From the NCBI GenBank assembly GCA_035048485.1, contig CM068582.1, positions 13,868,001 to 13,932,000 on the forward strand: a stretch of DNA of 64,000 nt. Direction: 5' to 3'. Below are positions 27,155-40,020 of this stretch, in pieces (the stretch's first letter is position 1; every line of letters starts with the position of its first letter). This DNA is from Pteria penguin. Its lineage: Eukaryota > Mollusca > Bivalvia > Pterioida > Pteriidae. A model generated the notes under the pieces. The model made no database searches, was not told where the DNA came from, and was given only the letters and a program-made list of their open reading frames with translations. A program made the position numbers and the translations under genes.

Positions 27155-28165
27155 GTGTGTGCGGACGTGTGTTGTCTTGTGAAACGTCAACGGATTGTTG
27201 ACAGTTTGATGACGTTTAATTAATGGAAGGAGCTCTGGCTGTAAAACGTCATCGATGTAGCGCCTCGCGGTAAGAGAGTTTCTGAAAATAACCAGTGATG
27301 ACTTGAAATGTTGAATGATGTCTCCCCAAACCATGATGCCACCACCGCCAAATTGTCACGCTCAATTATGCAGTTTGCGGCAAAACGTTCATTGCGTCTC
27401 CTGTAAATGCGCTGTCTTCCGACAGCTATGGTCAAATTGAATCTTGATTCGTCGCTGAACACTACCTCATGCCAATTACGTCGATTAGCAAGCATGTACC
27501 GGGCCCAGGTCAGACGATTTCTTTGGTGGGGAGGAGTTAGGATCCAGCCTTTCAATGGATGACGACATAGCAAACCTTGCTCTATCAATCGTCGGTGCAC
27601 TGTCCAGGGATTGATTTGCCTACCGTGACGACTTATTACACCTCGACGTGCTTACGGCTGTCGCAAACCTGTCACGTAGATGACGTTGTCTTGTGAAAAC
27701 GTCTTGACGTCTTGTCGTTACGCGTGGCTGACCACTTCGAGGACGATCCTTAACACTTCCTGTGGTCAGATACTTCAAATTACAAGTCTCGTGATTGTAG
27801 ACAAATGGACGTTGAAGCGCCCTGCGATGATACCTTGATTTACGCCGGCGTCTACAAGGCCAAGAACAGCATACCTCTGTTGCTCAGACAGTCTCGGCAT
27901 TTCACGCGTTAGTTTTAATGAAGCAAAGTTTTAAATCAGGATAGATAAAGGCACTAGGTACCAGAATAACTTATTTCTGAAGAAAATCACTCGATACATA
28001 GCATGTGGTCGAGTACTTTTTGAAAAGCGCACGGGTGAGTAGTATTGCGTTATGGTTGAGTGATTTGTCTCGCCGATAGCATGAAAGTTACCGCAACCAC
28101 ACAATATCAAGCAGATATTCAAATCGATTTATTTTCAAAGCATTTATGTTCTTAAAGTCCCTGAG
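27155..28165 (-). pseudogene. Tc1-like transposase, N-terminal and middle piece with 5' terminal repeat
   Basis: On the minus strand the coding part starts at 27900 (MPRLSEQQRYAVLGLV, helix-turn-helix region), has a stop and frameshift around 27780-27640, and then runs through HRRLIEQGLLCRHP and VVFSDESRF (first catalytic Asp) to SLTARRYIDDVLQ. After another frameshift it reads QDNTRPHT (second catalytic Asp) and stops at ~27155. The 5' terminal repeat, read outward, is CTCAGGGACTTTA ending at 28165 next to TA, matching the repeat at 26225. The missing C-terminus is the piece at 25738-26225. Confidence 0.88.
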
Positions 28166-28346
28166 TATATTTGTGTAATCTGTATTGAAGGACATTCACG
28201 GCGGGTGTGGCTAGCCAGACAGGATACGCTCACTCATTCCGGCCACCTGGTTTCACCTCTAAATTTCAGGGGTCCGTGAATGTCCACTGTGGTACATTGT
28301 TGTTAGTGCCATAGTTATGTGACAAAAGTTACTTTATATTAGTTAT

Positions 28347-28483
28347 TTATGGCTGCGGATCTGTCTGTACACCAGCTGGCAAAGCATGATCCTCTGTTTG
28401 CGAGGCAGTTTCATTGTCCACTGGTTCATCTATGGTCTCATCAACTTGATCACAATGCGACTTGTAACTAGATTGACTTTCAA
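28347..28483 (-). CDS. Candidate terminal coding exon, acidic C-terminus
   Basis: Minus-strand acceptor TTTTAATTGTAG is followed by 45 open codons rich in Glu, Asp, Gln and Ser (for example DETIDEPVDNETASQTEDH, then a GVQTDPQP end) and a stop at 28347-28349. Composition is protein-like. No upstream exon was found, so the gene is unknown. It may be the last exon of a gene spanning the region to the right, where two inverted CCAAT boxes lie at ~29850 and ~29900, or a relic. Confidence 0.4.
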
Positions 28484-30524
28484 CTACAATTAAAATGTAT
28501 TTAATTCCTTATTTTCACCTTTTATCACTATGTGACCAAAAATTCGCGCTTAATATCAAAATAATTAATCATGTTTACAACAATAATTAATTTATATCCG
28601 TTGAAATACATGAAGTATAACACCAAATTCCTAAGTAAACTTCTTAAATGAAGAAGAAATAATTATTGTACTAATTCCAGAATGAAATAAAACTTAATGT
28701 ACCATACAGTTTGTAATTTGGAGAGAGGTACGAACATTTATGGGCATATTTCTGTTTGTATATCTATAATCAAAGTGACCAAGTGCTTTTAACATACTGT
28801 TACTTATGGAACAACTTTGAAATGTAAGGATCTGACACAAGGGTTCTGTTATCATTGGTGTTGTTATTGTTATCTGTTTCTGAAACATAGGAATCAAGTC
28901 AATGAATATTGCAAATTAACAATATACAATGTATATAAAATGCACATGTATCATACTTCTGTAAGTACACATATTTGTATACCTGATATGACGATAATCA
29001 ATAATTTCTTCAACATATATTAAGTAAAAACTTTAATTATAACTTGTAAGAGTCAAAACATATATCTTTATGATATATTTTCTGATTAACGATATTATAT
29101 TTTCAGTGCAAGCATGTAAAATATATTTTGACCACGCATATTAATATACTTCACACAGTACAATTACTGATGGATGGGATAGGGAGTTCATGAATACAGT
29201 AGTCTTTGAATACAATACTGAACAATACAGTACATGTAATTTACATAAATAAATTTAGAAATTTGATTTGAAAGTGAGAATTAACAGGACTAACTTTAGA
29301 GATTCTTAAATTAAATTTGCGAATTGCTTTTTAAAACTGAATTTTTCATATCAATATTAGGGACATCCATTCTAAAGCTGTACTGCATGTGTTATGTAGT
29401 ATAGTACTATATAGAGTGACAGTATTACTGAAAATTCTTCGTGAATATCTTACTATCCTCCTTACCAGAGACATAAGAATACAGTTTCTAACTGTTTCCT
29501 GTTGATCTATCCTTTAAGCTCTTTTCCTCCTTTTGTGGCAGGCAAATATACAGTTAGTACATTATGCTTCCAAATACGCCCTACGGGAAATGGTCAATAC
29601 AGACGAAAGTATTTCATTTTGGGATGAAATATTTTATACTCATCGCCCGTAACCTTGCAGATCTGATAGTTTTGTCCTTTGGGAGACGAAGTAGTTTAAC
29701 AGGTCTTCCACATCTTTCTATTTAACCACTACATTTATGACATTGTGCTATGGCACGATAAGGTTTCCCCCATACTACTACTTTGTTTTGTTTCCGTCAA
29801 AACGAACGTAAAGGTCAAAGAAAGGTAATTAACGAGAGCTGTGATTGGCTGATGTGGTGTAGGGAGAGAGGGACTACTATTTCAATGTATCAGGAGCTGT
29901 GATTGGATGAAATTATTTGATCTATGTATAAATAAAAATTGATTCTGCTGTAAAATCATGAATTTTTATCTCATTTCGCTAATGTAAAGATTTAATGACC
30001 TAAAAAAGGGGGGGGGGGGTTGTTTACATTTGAATTTTGGCCAATTTTTGGGGGTATCCCCCTTCCAGCATGATTTTCTCGAAATTAAGGTGGATAACCT
30101 ATGGTAAACTGTTAAAATTATGAAAGAGGAGGGTCTGACAAACATTTTGATATGTGGATTATATATAGCTAAAATGTAGGATGTTGTGTAAATCTTGCTG
30201 GAAGTTGGGTAATTTAACATGGGACCCTATGGGAAATGGAATTACTATGCTTTGACCTAAAATATACCTGTGTTGAGGAGATTAACTCGTTCAAGGGCGC
30301 GTAGCTGTATTTTATGCATGTAGAGAATAATGTTCCGAAACTTTCATAAGCATTTTTATAAATAATTTAGAAGAACTGTTATAAGACTTTGGACTTTGTT
30401 TATTACAAGTTTTAAGTTTACAATTTTTTTTATTTTTCTGTTTTGACACATAATTTCAATTTGGTTGGCTAATGATAGCATTTCCCGTATTTTTGACGTC
30501 ATAATAAAACAGCTGTGTTTGCCC
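28484..30524. other. No certain gene
   Basis: AT-rich. Two copies of GAGCTGTGATTGG (inverted CCAAT context) lie at about 29840 and 29892 with a G-tract at 30008-30018. On the minus strand around 29650-29730 short conserved-looking stretches exist in two frames but no family could be named. Confidence 0.3.
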
Positions 30525-30800
30525 TCGGCAGCACCTAAGCCCCAAACGTTATTTTAGCGTGGTGACTGTCAAGGTCAAAAGGTCATCCACCTTGGCGTCA
30601 TTTGAAAGGGCTTCCTTAGTTGAGTACGCCTGTAAGATATGAAGTGTCTATCCCTCACGGTTCAAAACTTATAGTCAAGGTTAAAGTTGGCAAGATACAG
30701 ACAAAAAAAAAACAAAAAACAAACAAACAAACAAACAAAAACAAAAAAAAAAAAAAAACCCAAAACAAAACAAAACAAAAACAAAACCCCAAAACCAGAA
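30525..30800 (+). repeat. Interspersed repeat with A-rich CAAA tail
   Basis: A body with GTCAAGGTCAAAAGGTCATC (related to ~13500) ends in a ~100-bp (CAAA)n/A-rich tail. A 3' A-rich tail suggests retroposition. The lysine/glutamine-rich frame here is a tail artefact. Confidence 0.5.
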
Positions 30801-31224
30801 CAAAAACAATATGTCCCCGATCTATTGAACTAGGAGCATACAGATTCATTGCACTGGTGTCATTTTGCGGGAAGTTATCATTTTGCCAACCAAAATGTTA
30901 GTTCCGCAGTAACAGCGAATGGGTCTATAAGGGTTATGACAAGTTAATAAGAGGAACTGGTTTAATTCTTTATTTCGTATACAACACATAAATGTATATT
31001 TGACAAATTTTAATCTTCTCATTTCAAAAATACGTGCATTGCAGTGGTTGTACAAACGTATGTATATAATAATATTAATTCAGAATTTCAAGTTTAATCA
31101 CAAGTGGTTCTAAAAGATACAAAGTGCTATGAACATCATTTAACTTAACAGACAGAAGTACATGTATGTGATGATAATAAAATAATAAATGAAGTTCATA
31201 GATAACTCAGAAGTATCGAGTCTT

Positions 31225-31419
31225 TTCGTTATACAGAATTATTTCCCATTTAGGACGGTGTGTGACGTAAACCAATTATGACGTCTTCAATTTCCTGTGA
31301 AAACGTCATTTATGGACTATCACTTCCCTGAGTTTTACAGCGGTTTCCATAGACTTTGATGACATCATAATTGTTTTAAGTCAGATACCGTCTATAATGG
31401 GAAGTAACTGTATAACGAA
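31225..31419. mobile_element. MITE, 195 bp, ~40-bp inverted ends
   Basis: Left end TTCGTTATACAGAATTATTT pairs with the right end AACTGTATAACGAA, and the pairing continues through TTCCCATT and GACGGT. The interior is ~110 bp and non-coding. Confidence 0.65.
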
Positions 31420-33293
31420 TAGCACCATTAATTGTAATAGATGTAATGCTGTATGAATATGATATTTTAAAGAAATACTAATATATAAGATTGAAACCAT
31501 TTTGAAGTAATTATTATGAGATAATTGAAAAAAGGAATTTATTTCAAGCAATATGAGAATATTCATTTGTTTACAATATATATCTATACTAATTCATACT
31601 AGGGTTGCTTCAGCACAATAGCTCAACCTGCTGTTATTTTATTGAAAGTTTTATTGATTGGTGCATATTGATTTATTTTAGTTGTATTTAATTTGTATTT
31701 CATATTAATATCGTGAGATGAGATAATTTAAATAAAAATGATAATAACATGTAAAAACTATAATTACCAATTAAAATCCCTGTTTCATGTTCGTGTTGGA
31801 CTGAGAGCATTATTTTATTAGAATAGTTTTATCATGATACTATCCATACACTTGTCTTTAAAATGATTTATTTGTGTAAAAAATTATGTACCTGTATAAT
31901 GAAATTAAAAGATTTCCATACTTTACAATTTTGAATTTAATCTGTATATGACATCATTTAAGCATATATAATGCATTTGACTCATTCTTTGTAGCCTGCC
32001 AATGCCTCCAATCATACCCAGTCAACCTTGATGTGTTCGCAATGAAATGTTTAAAGTTTTATTTCTCATGATAATATTTAACTGTTACTTAATAAGTAAA
32101 TGTTATGTTTAGATAAAAAGTAACACTGAATATACGAAGTGTACATTTTAAATGATGAAACTGATAATACCTTTTAAAATCAAATGTGAAATGGAGAAGT
32201 TACATTATCTATGTATTTTCTATTTTTAATTATAATCTTTAATTTATAGGGGTTTTTTTATTATAGACATTGCAAAGGCACAATACATTTCATTACAGAC
32301 CACAGACACTTCCTTGGAAACATTTTTGTTTGTATGCAAATTCAATTACAACAATGTAATTTCAAATAAATTGGTCCAAATTCAGTAGTTTGTTCATTTC
32401 AGATGTTCTCTTCATCTTGTCTTCTCAATTTATGATTATAACAATTTGAAGACACTTTAAATTCTTTCAAGGAAGCAAACAATTGTGACAACTACCTGTA
32501 TCCCTATATCTCTAACTTGTGTTTCAAGTACACATCCATATAAATGTATATATTAGCATGAAACATAATTAATTTATCAAAAATGGCTCTCCATTATCTG
32601 CTACTACTAACAGTCCGACTCATGTACTACAAGCAAGGATACTAGATACAATGTATACAAGTTTCAATGTGAGATATCACGTCTTTATTTAAGAACTAAA
32701 TACAAAGTTAAAAATCAAATCTCACTCTATCACAAACAGCATGAAATCTAGATTTACAATGTATTTCCCTGACCTATCGTCTTCGTGGACAACTTCATGG
32801 TTTACTTTGCACTCGTATTTGTACCAATTTCCTTAGTTTTAGGAAATGTCAATTACTATTTTCTCAAAAAGTTGCATAAAATAGCTGAATGTAAAATTGT
32901 ACAAGCATTGCAAAAAGTCGGGAATTATTCCTTGTTTGCAAACGTTTTCTTTTTTAATATATTGGTGGTTGATTTATGCAAATGTAAATAAAAAAAAAAA
33001 TTAGTCCCAGACCAGAGAAGTAACTCAAATTTGCTATTTTGATGAAAATTAATTGAAGCTAACAGAATATGAAACGTGCATGAATTAATTTTCAAACCAA
33101 AGATCCTGCACAATCTGCCATTGTTTCAAAATGCCATCGGAATTTGGCTAAGATGATCAAGATAATTAATAAGAAAATCCCAACTTTTACTAACATATGT
33201 ATTACATTTCAATGATATAATATCATGACACTTTGACAACATTAAATAATGTAAACAAAAGGTAAATAAAGACATGAACACCTTTTCTTACAG
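31420..33293. other. No gene seen
   Basis: Very AT-rich. The frame at 32785-32991 is hydrophobic but has no support beyond openness. Confidence 0.4.
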
Positions 33294-36154
33294 TCAGATG
33301 AAATACGGCGACAAAATGAATTTTGGCTGAATATGGTCTGGCACGCAGGAATGTAGCTGGAAACGGCAACTGACTTTTTCGGTCAATTAGTTACGCGTTA
33401 CATGGGGATGAAAATTTCTATAATTTAAGGGAATCTGCTGTTAATCATATGCGCTTAAATATCAATGAATTTTCCATTTTTATAAGATAAAGGGATGGAT
33501 ATTCATACAAAATTGGAACATTAGCAGTTGATGGAACTTATGCTGGACAAGAGCGTATTGTGGCATTAGCTCAACCTTTAGGTATAAATATTATGGTGAC
33601 ATCTGGTGGTCATAATTTCCCGATGTTCACATAGGAGTACCCCCAAATATTTCTTCATCAACTTCTGATGTTTTAACAATGCACATGTTTATTCATCTCT
33701 TGCTGGGGGACATTACGACGCAGTCAGAAAGTTCCTTCTATTGAAAGCCGGATAATAACTAAAGTCAACTCTGTATCATATGCTAGGTCATCCTTCACCA
33801 AAAGCTCTAAATAAAGATCAAGTAACAAATTTAAGGATAAAGAAGTTGCAAAATCCAAGTGTAAAACTATTGAAAATAACAAATGTACACCTAGCCAAGC
33901 TAAAACCTGTTGAAATTGACAAACCAATAAAGACAAATTATGATAAATGTATTCCAAAGACATATCAGTATATACACTGCAGTAATAAATTCAGAAACAA
34001 ATGAACCATATAAGCACATCAAAGGATATTTCACAATGAAATGGCTAATTTGTCAATTAAAACTAGCGTAATTATAATAAATGTTTAATTCCTTCTTGTC
34101 ATAGTAAATTAAGAACGGTCAAAGAGACTCTTGTTCATATGTAATCTTCTCATGAAGCAGTAATATCTAGATCAAATTTATTTTTCAACTCTTTCGAAGA
34201 ATTTAATTCATGGAAAGAAAATGAACAAAATAAATACCAATGTCTTTTTCAGCAAGATTAGACCACAATTTACAGGCACTAAACAATCATCTATACAGTA
34301 TATTTGTAATAGAAATGGAAAAACAGACATGAGAACGATTTTTAACAGGATGCCAAATGCTAAAGGAACTTCAAATCTTAACCATCTTTGTCCAACGCGT
34401 TTGCATGTAAAGTTTAATGAAAATGGAGTAAAGGTAGAATACATTCTCACATTATATTGATTTTGACAAGTCTAAATATCTACCTATTCCTCAATCAGTT
34501 AGGGAAGATATACCTAGGAAATTGTCTCTGCAGATTCCTGTTGACAACATCATTGATAAATTTAGAGGAAATATTGGTAATACTGATACCAAAGATATAA
34601 ACGACATAAATATTTTCAACCAGTAAATCGAAAAAAAAAAAACATTGTTGAAATGAGAAGAAAAATAGAAGAACCAAAATTTAAATACAATGAAGCCGAT
34701 GCCACATCAACACTTCTTTGGACTGAACATTTAAGAAGTTTATAAGAAAACCCGATCTTCTGTTATAAGCAATTCAACATCAGTTATCGTAAGGAGATAT
34801 TCTGGTGGTTGTCTGAAGAACAATCTCAAAGGTATAAATAATTGCTGGCAGAATATTATGTATAGACTATACTCACAAAACTTCAGCTTATAACTTTAAA
34901 CTTATAACATTAGTAGCAGATGAATATCATAATGGTCATCCTTTTTTACAAGCAATAGGGAAGATGCTTAAAATTAAGTCTATTTTTTCTAAAAGCTATG
35001 AAAACTAAAAGTCCTGAAACAAGTATTTATCGACTATGTCTGATGATGACTATTGTGCAGCTAAATCTGTATTTGGTAGTAACATTAAACAATACCTGTG
35101 CGTGCGTGTCATGTTCATCAATCATGGAAACGAAAATTGGCATCTGTAATAGATAAAACCCATAGATATATTTTTATCTATATAGCATGCTAAATGTTAA
35201 AACAGAAAATGAATTTACACAATACAAAAACAAATTATCTTGGAAGAAAACAGAATAAACGAGTAGATAAATTGTATATTTTGACAGAAATTGATCAGCA
35301 TTATTACCTAGCAAGAGTTAAGAAAAACTTAATAATAATCACAGCTTTAATATGACCAATTCTTCTACTCTGGACAATGGACATGGAATGAACATTGAAA
35401 ATATATGTATAAATCAGTTTTAGTTTTCTGTGACATAAAGGAATTCAACTACTTCCTATACAATTACAATAAAGAATAATATTTGTAATTTACAATCTTG
35501 TTTTAAAAAATGTAACGTTTTACCGTGTATACACCAAGAAAATGGTTGCGAAATAAATCTTCCTTTAATTCATAATGAAAATGAAAATATATAAACTCAA
35601 AAAGAAATAAAACAGATGTTAAAATATTACTGCTTACATTTGGAAAAGGTATTGAAACACTAAAAGAGCAAGTTAATGACCCAACCATAGTACCATTATC
35701 TCTAGAAAATATTGTTGTAAATATTGAAAAAATGATTGACATCAATAAGACATCTGCCAATTTAAAGAAAACAGATTCACAAAAAGAAAAGATAAAAATA
35801 ACATCAAACAAGAAAATTGAAAAACAACCCATATTTAAAAAAAATTGCAAAAACAAGAAACGGAGATATTTAAGAGATCCAACTGATGATGAAAGAAACA
35901 GGTTGCTCAATTCTCCTACATTAACACCGTACCCACTACTTATGGGTCCTAGTACAGTGCCTAATATTATTCAATCTAATGATATGGAAAATCAGCCCTT
36001 TCTTAACAAAGGAGGCTTTGCAATACCTCATAATTACTTAATCCCGCCGTCTCTTCAAGACAGGAATATTATTGATAAACTGCCTGATGGTCGCTCCATG
36101 AAAATTGTTGCCAATGATGGACCAAAAGATGATGATCAAACCTACATCATATAA
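33294..36154 (+). pseudogene. OTU protease domain plus MULE-type transposase relic
   Basis: An acceptor (TTTTCTTACAG) precedes a decayed + strand reading. First comes an OTU-type cysteine protease: GNGN then a TGA stop at 33371-33373 exactly where the catalytic Cys of the DGNCLFR motif should be, then LFRSISYALHGDENFY, ERIVALAQPLGINIMVTSGG, and the catalytic-His block GGHYDAVRK in another frame at ~33708-33731. Next (34240-34700) is a FLYWCH/zinc-ribbon-like region (YICNRNGK, HLCPTRLHVKF, then KLSLQIPVDNIIDKFRGNIG). A MULE transposase core follows (YTHKTSAYNFKLITL, DEYHNGHP, MSDDDYCAAKSVFG near 35035-35085). The C-terminal part ends in an intact basic-to-acidic stretch at 35732-36154 (RRYLRDPTDDERNRLL). 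OTU domains are known in some MULE elements (family knowledge). Many stops and frameshifts make it dead. Confidence 0.7.
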
Positions 36155-37818
36155 AAACATATCTATTGTCCTTCATTCGTAAATCTGAATTGATTGCTTT
36201 TGTTGCTTTTAGAAGTATGATGAGGTCTAATAAGATTTTCATAATCTTAACTGTGATCGTAATTATAATGTACATTTTAGTTGTATTACAGAGAGAAGAT
36301 AAGAGGATTCAAACCTGCAACATTCATGAATTGTATACTTCCTGTAAAAGTCTATCACTGCAGATCTCCTTCCCTAATAACAAATAACATACATTGAATA
36401 TGCGTTAATACTAAAATTAATAAAACCTGTTTTAAAAGCAATTTAAATTATGTATATTCTATATTTCCACTGGCCATAAAAAGTTTTTAAAATATTAAAT
36501 TCCTACTAATAAAAATGTGACCTCATCATTGGAGAAGTAAATCACATACTTCACAAGCTACATAACATGAATACCTACAGTAAACGAATATGAGGGTAAT
36601 TGGTAATAAGACGATATGGCTAGATTGCTTTTAGTTCATTTGTGCAATATCGTTGTTTCAAAAATTGTTTTGGGTCTTTATGCTTGAGAAATCTGGAATT
36701 AGCAATGATGAATTACTGATCTAGATTAGTCAGCGTTGTATGGATGAAGAGCAGATCACAATTGGAGTATATTTAAATTTGCCATCATTTGTTCATTTAC
36801 AATTTTTATGAGCTATAGTCATAGCGTGTCGTGCATTGCCGTTGTTAAAAATATAATAATATACTAATGATCTACAGTGAGTTCAGAAAAATTCATGTTA
36901 CCTGATTTTTGTCTGCAAGAAAATTTGTAGGCACTTATGCCTGTTTTCAAAGGTCTGTGGCAACCCTTAATACAGTTTATATGCTTTATAGATTTTAATT
37001 TGCATTTACTAGGGCAGAAACCTACATGGCAAATGTGGTTAACACATGGATTGTAAAAGAGTTATTACTTCTTTTCTTTCAGAATTCGTAAATAGTGAAT
37101 TATCTTCAAAATTCTTATATTTTTTTCAAAATTAATACACCTTTCACATAAAAACAAATCACTTTTTAGATACATATATTACATACTTATTATTAATCAA
37201 TACGATTATGCCTCACGTGCCATGTGGGTCTTGGGTGAATTATCAAAATTAATTTTGAATAAAAAAAACATGTACATGATATACAATGCCTCATTCAATG
37301 TTCAATTATGTGATGTGTGTGATATTACTTCCTGCCAAAATTTGATTAGACTTTTTTCAAATTACTTATCCAAGTCATACAAGATTACATCTTATTTCTT
37401 TTGTAATTTAACATGGAATACTACATTTAATATATATTGATATATATATAGAGGTTATCAATTTGATTGTATTGAAGTGGCACACCAAACCAAGCTTATT
37501 TAACCAATAGTATATTTGGGAGGTAACAATTTTGTTTGTGTTTAACATGTACTTAGCTGTTGCCTGCAAGATCAGAAATAGAATTTAGAAACCTGAGTGT
37601 TGGCTCATGAGTTGAACAAGTTCAAATACTGTATTTGTCACCAATACTCCATTAATATATCACCAAAAAGTATGATATACATAGCATCTATATTATGTAA
37701 ATGATGCTGGGTAGGTAATGTATGGCATGGTTATGAACTACAGTAATTAGTACTGAAAGTTAAACTCTTTTTAAATCTTTTTTTTTTTCTTCTTCTTCTT
37801 ATCAAAATATCATTTTAG
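36155..37818. other. No gene seen
   Basis: AT-rich with no supported exon. The frames at 36166-36387 and 37222-37440 have no family or splice support. Confidence 0.35.
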
Positions 37819-37922
37819 CAAGTGATTTGATAAAAGTATTAACTTCAGAAACTCTTACAAATATTTCGGATAGAGGGAAGGATGAAGACATTGCTGCGTC
37901 GATGAAGGAGAGACTGGGATAA
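37819..37922 (+). CDS. Candidate terminal exon
   Basis: A long pyrimidine tract (37778-37800) and TTTTAG acceptor precede 34 open codons with a charged, helix-like peptide (SDLIKVLTSETLTNISDRG, then DEDIAASMKERLG) ending at TAA 37920-37922. Phase requires one nucleotide from an upstream exon, which I could not find. G+C rises in the following 300 bp. The family is unknown. Confidence 0.4.
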
Positions 37923-38895
37923 ACTTCGCGCATTATCGCACTCGGCATCGATATAAATAGCTGATGTCACTAACCGGTCTAAGTTTCGCTATATCCCCTA
38001 TAAACGAAAACTGCGCAAAAATGAATGCGCGTGATTATTGATTTTTCGACGATAATATTAATAATATTATTCTCGATCCTCACACTATCAAATTTAACGT
38101 CTCCTCGAAAATGTTCCGCACGGGGTTTCCCGTAAATTCAGAGCGTCCCAATGGGTATTTCCCAGTACCAAAGAATGAGGTACAGGGATAATATCTGAAA
38201 GCACCCGAACGGCAGGAAATACGTCACCAAATTAGAAAGCACAACTGTCCTTCTTACATATATATATATCAAGGTCGAGGACATATCTACAAGAAATACC
38301 TGGGTTTTTTTTTTTTTTTACATATTTATTGCATCAATTACTGAACCGGAGGTGATTTTTTGGATGAAGCCTGTAGAGAAAGCTATAACAATTTATTATT
38401 TTTATAAATGTTCTAATTTTTTTGTCGTGGTTGATATATTTTTGTAAATCCCTTGACATTCATAGAATGCTCACAATTTTTTTTCAACTTGCGACATTAT
38501 CGGTTTCGTATGCGACAACTTAGTCAAAGTTTGGAAGGTGTGCAAGATTTGTGTCGAATACAGTGAGAATAACATTCTGCTAACAATATAATAAAAGATT
38601 GTTTCAACTGCACTGTACTGTACATTGCTGTTAGTAGACATATCTAATTTGAGTCTAAATGACTAAGGCACAGACGTAGACCAGGGACATGACAGTGCAG
38701 TGGCACGACTAGTGGCAGATAAAACACCCCCGGCCTTTACTGTGGATCGAGGTTGCATTTTGCTGAATTTTAATTAAAATAAGAATAAAAATATAGGGTT
38801 TTTAGTATCCATTATCTCCCCGAATCTGCCACTGAGGTACTTTTAAAAGTACCTTATTATACAAATTAATGGAAAAAAAACTTTGAAACATACTT

Positions 38896-39874
38896 TTAAT
38901 TTTCCTTTTCATTTTTTTTTTTCACTTTTCTATCGAACAATTTCACTCTTGTTTGTAATTCTTTTATTTCTTTAGATATATTTGTAAAATTTCGAAGGTC
39001 TTTTTTAAGTTTTTCATTTTCTTTTTTTTGGCCTATTGATCTCTCCATAATTCTGTTGGCAATTTGCACATCCCTGACTCTGAGTCTGAAACAAGATAAT
39101 ACATATGATTATTTTATTTATAAGATTTGGCATATGATATATCTGAATTTCTATTATATTGGTACATGTACATAATGTACAATCATGTTGATTTCTTCTT
39201 TTCTTTCAGATTTATCAATATATTGAATTACCATTTAAATTAAGTCTTTATCATCATCTACATGAATCATCACATATATCAAAAGGTAATGAGCTATAAT
39301 AGCAACATTTAAATTGTAGGTTTATTTACTCGGGTTGGATGCTTAGTATGGCACTGTTCATTGCTAAGCATGTTTGTTTTCAACCCTTTTTACTTTTATA
39401 ATTGATGTCTCATAATATCACACAGTTGAAGGATGGTGGTGATAATTGTATCACTGTTAAGTAATGTTGAGTATTAGTTAAATAAACTATGAATAATGAA
39501 AAAATAATAATCTCATTTAGGCCGAGTAAAAAAGTCAAGTATAGCATTTATATTATATAAAGTTTGAATTAATAATGTTATTTCAACCTTATGCCACTTC
39601 CAATTCAAGTAAACTTTCAAACTATGGATCTACATCTACATGCCACATGATAAACCTCAGCACACAAGCTGTTTTTTACGACGCCTAATTGTTTGATTCA
39701 ACGTGAGTTGTCAATATTAGTACTTAAACTGTAACTGAAAAGTAACTAATTAAAAATAAATATGCTTTTGATTGAAACTCTTGCACTCACATCCTACGTA
39801 CTTTCTGCATAATTATAAAGACCCTTATTGGGGTCAGCATAGAGCTCCCACTCTCTTTCCACATAAGGTTCCAT
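38896..39874 (-). CDS. Small two-exon coiled-coil protein (88 aa)
   Basis: Exon 1 is 39874-39798, starting ATG in a good context (ACAATGG) and encoding [20 protein letters not shown] and a few more residues. The donor is GTAGGA and the intron is 39797-39086, with acceptor TTGTTTCAG. Exon 2 is 39085-38896, encoding [16 protein letters not shown] and then a Lys/Glu-rich heptad-like coiled coil to a TAA stop. The two exons join in frame with no interruption (267 nt). The donor is weaker than the alternative GTACGT four bases upstream, which would break the frame. I do not recognise the family. An (AT)n tract lies ~35 bp upstream of the ATG, so the promoter or further 5' exons are unclear. Confidence 0.5.
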
Positions 39875-39907
39875 TGTTATTTGGGCTTTGAGATATCGAC
39901 ATTTCTG

Positions 39908-40020
<113 letters not shown>

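Noticed and set aside
30620..30901. Lys/Asn/Gln-rich frame
   Set aside because: It is the A-rich tail of a retroposed repeat; the reverse-strand Phe-rich frame is the same artefact.
32785..32991. Hydrophobic 68-codon frame
   Set aside because: No splice, family or conservation support; AT-rich random frames are often hydrophobic.
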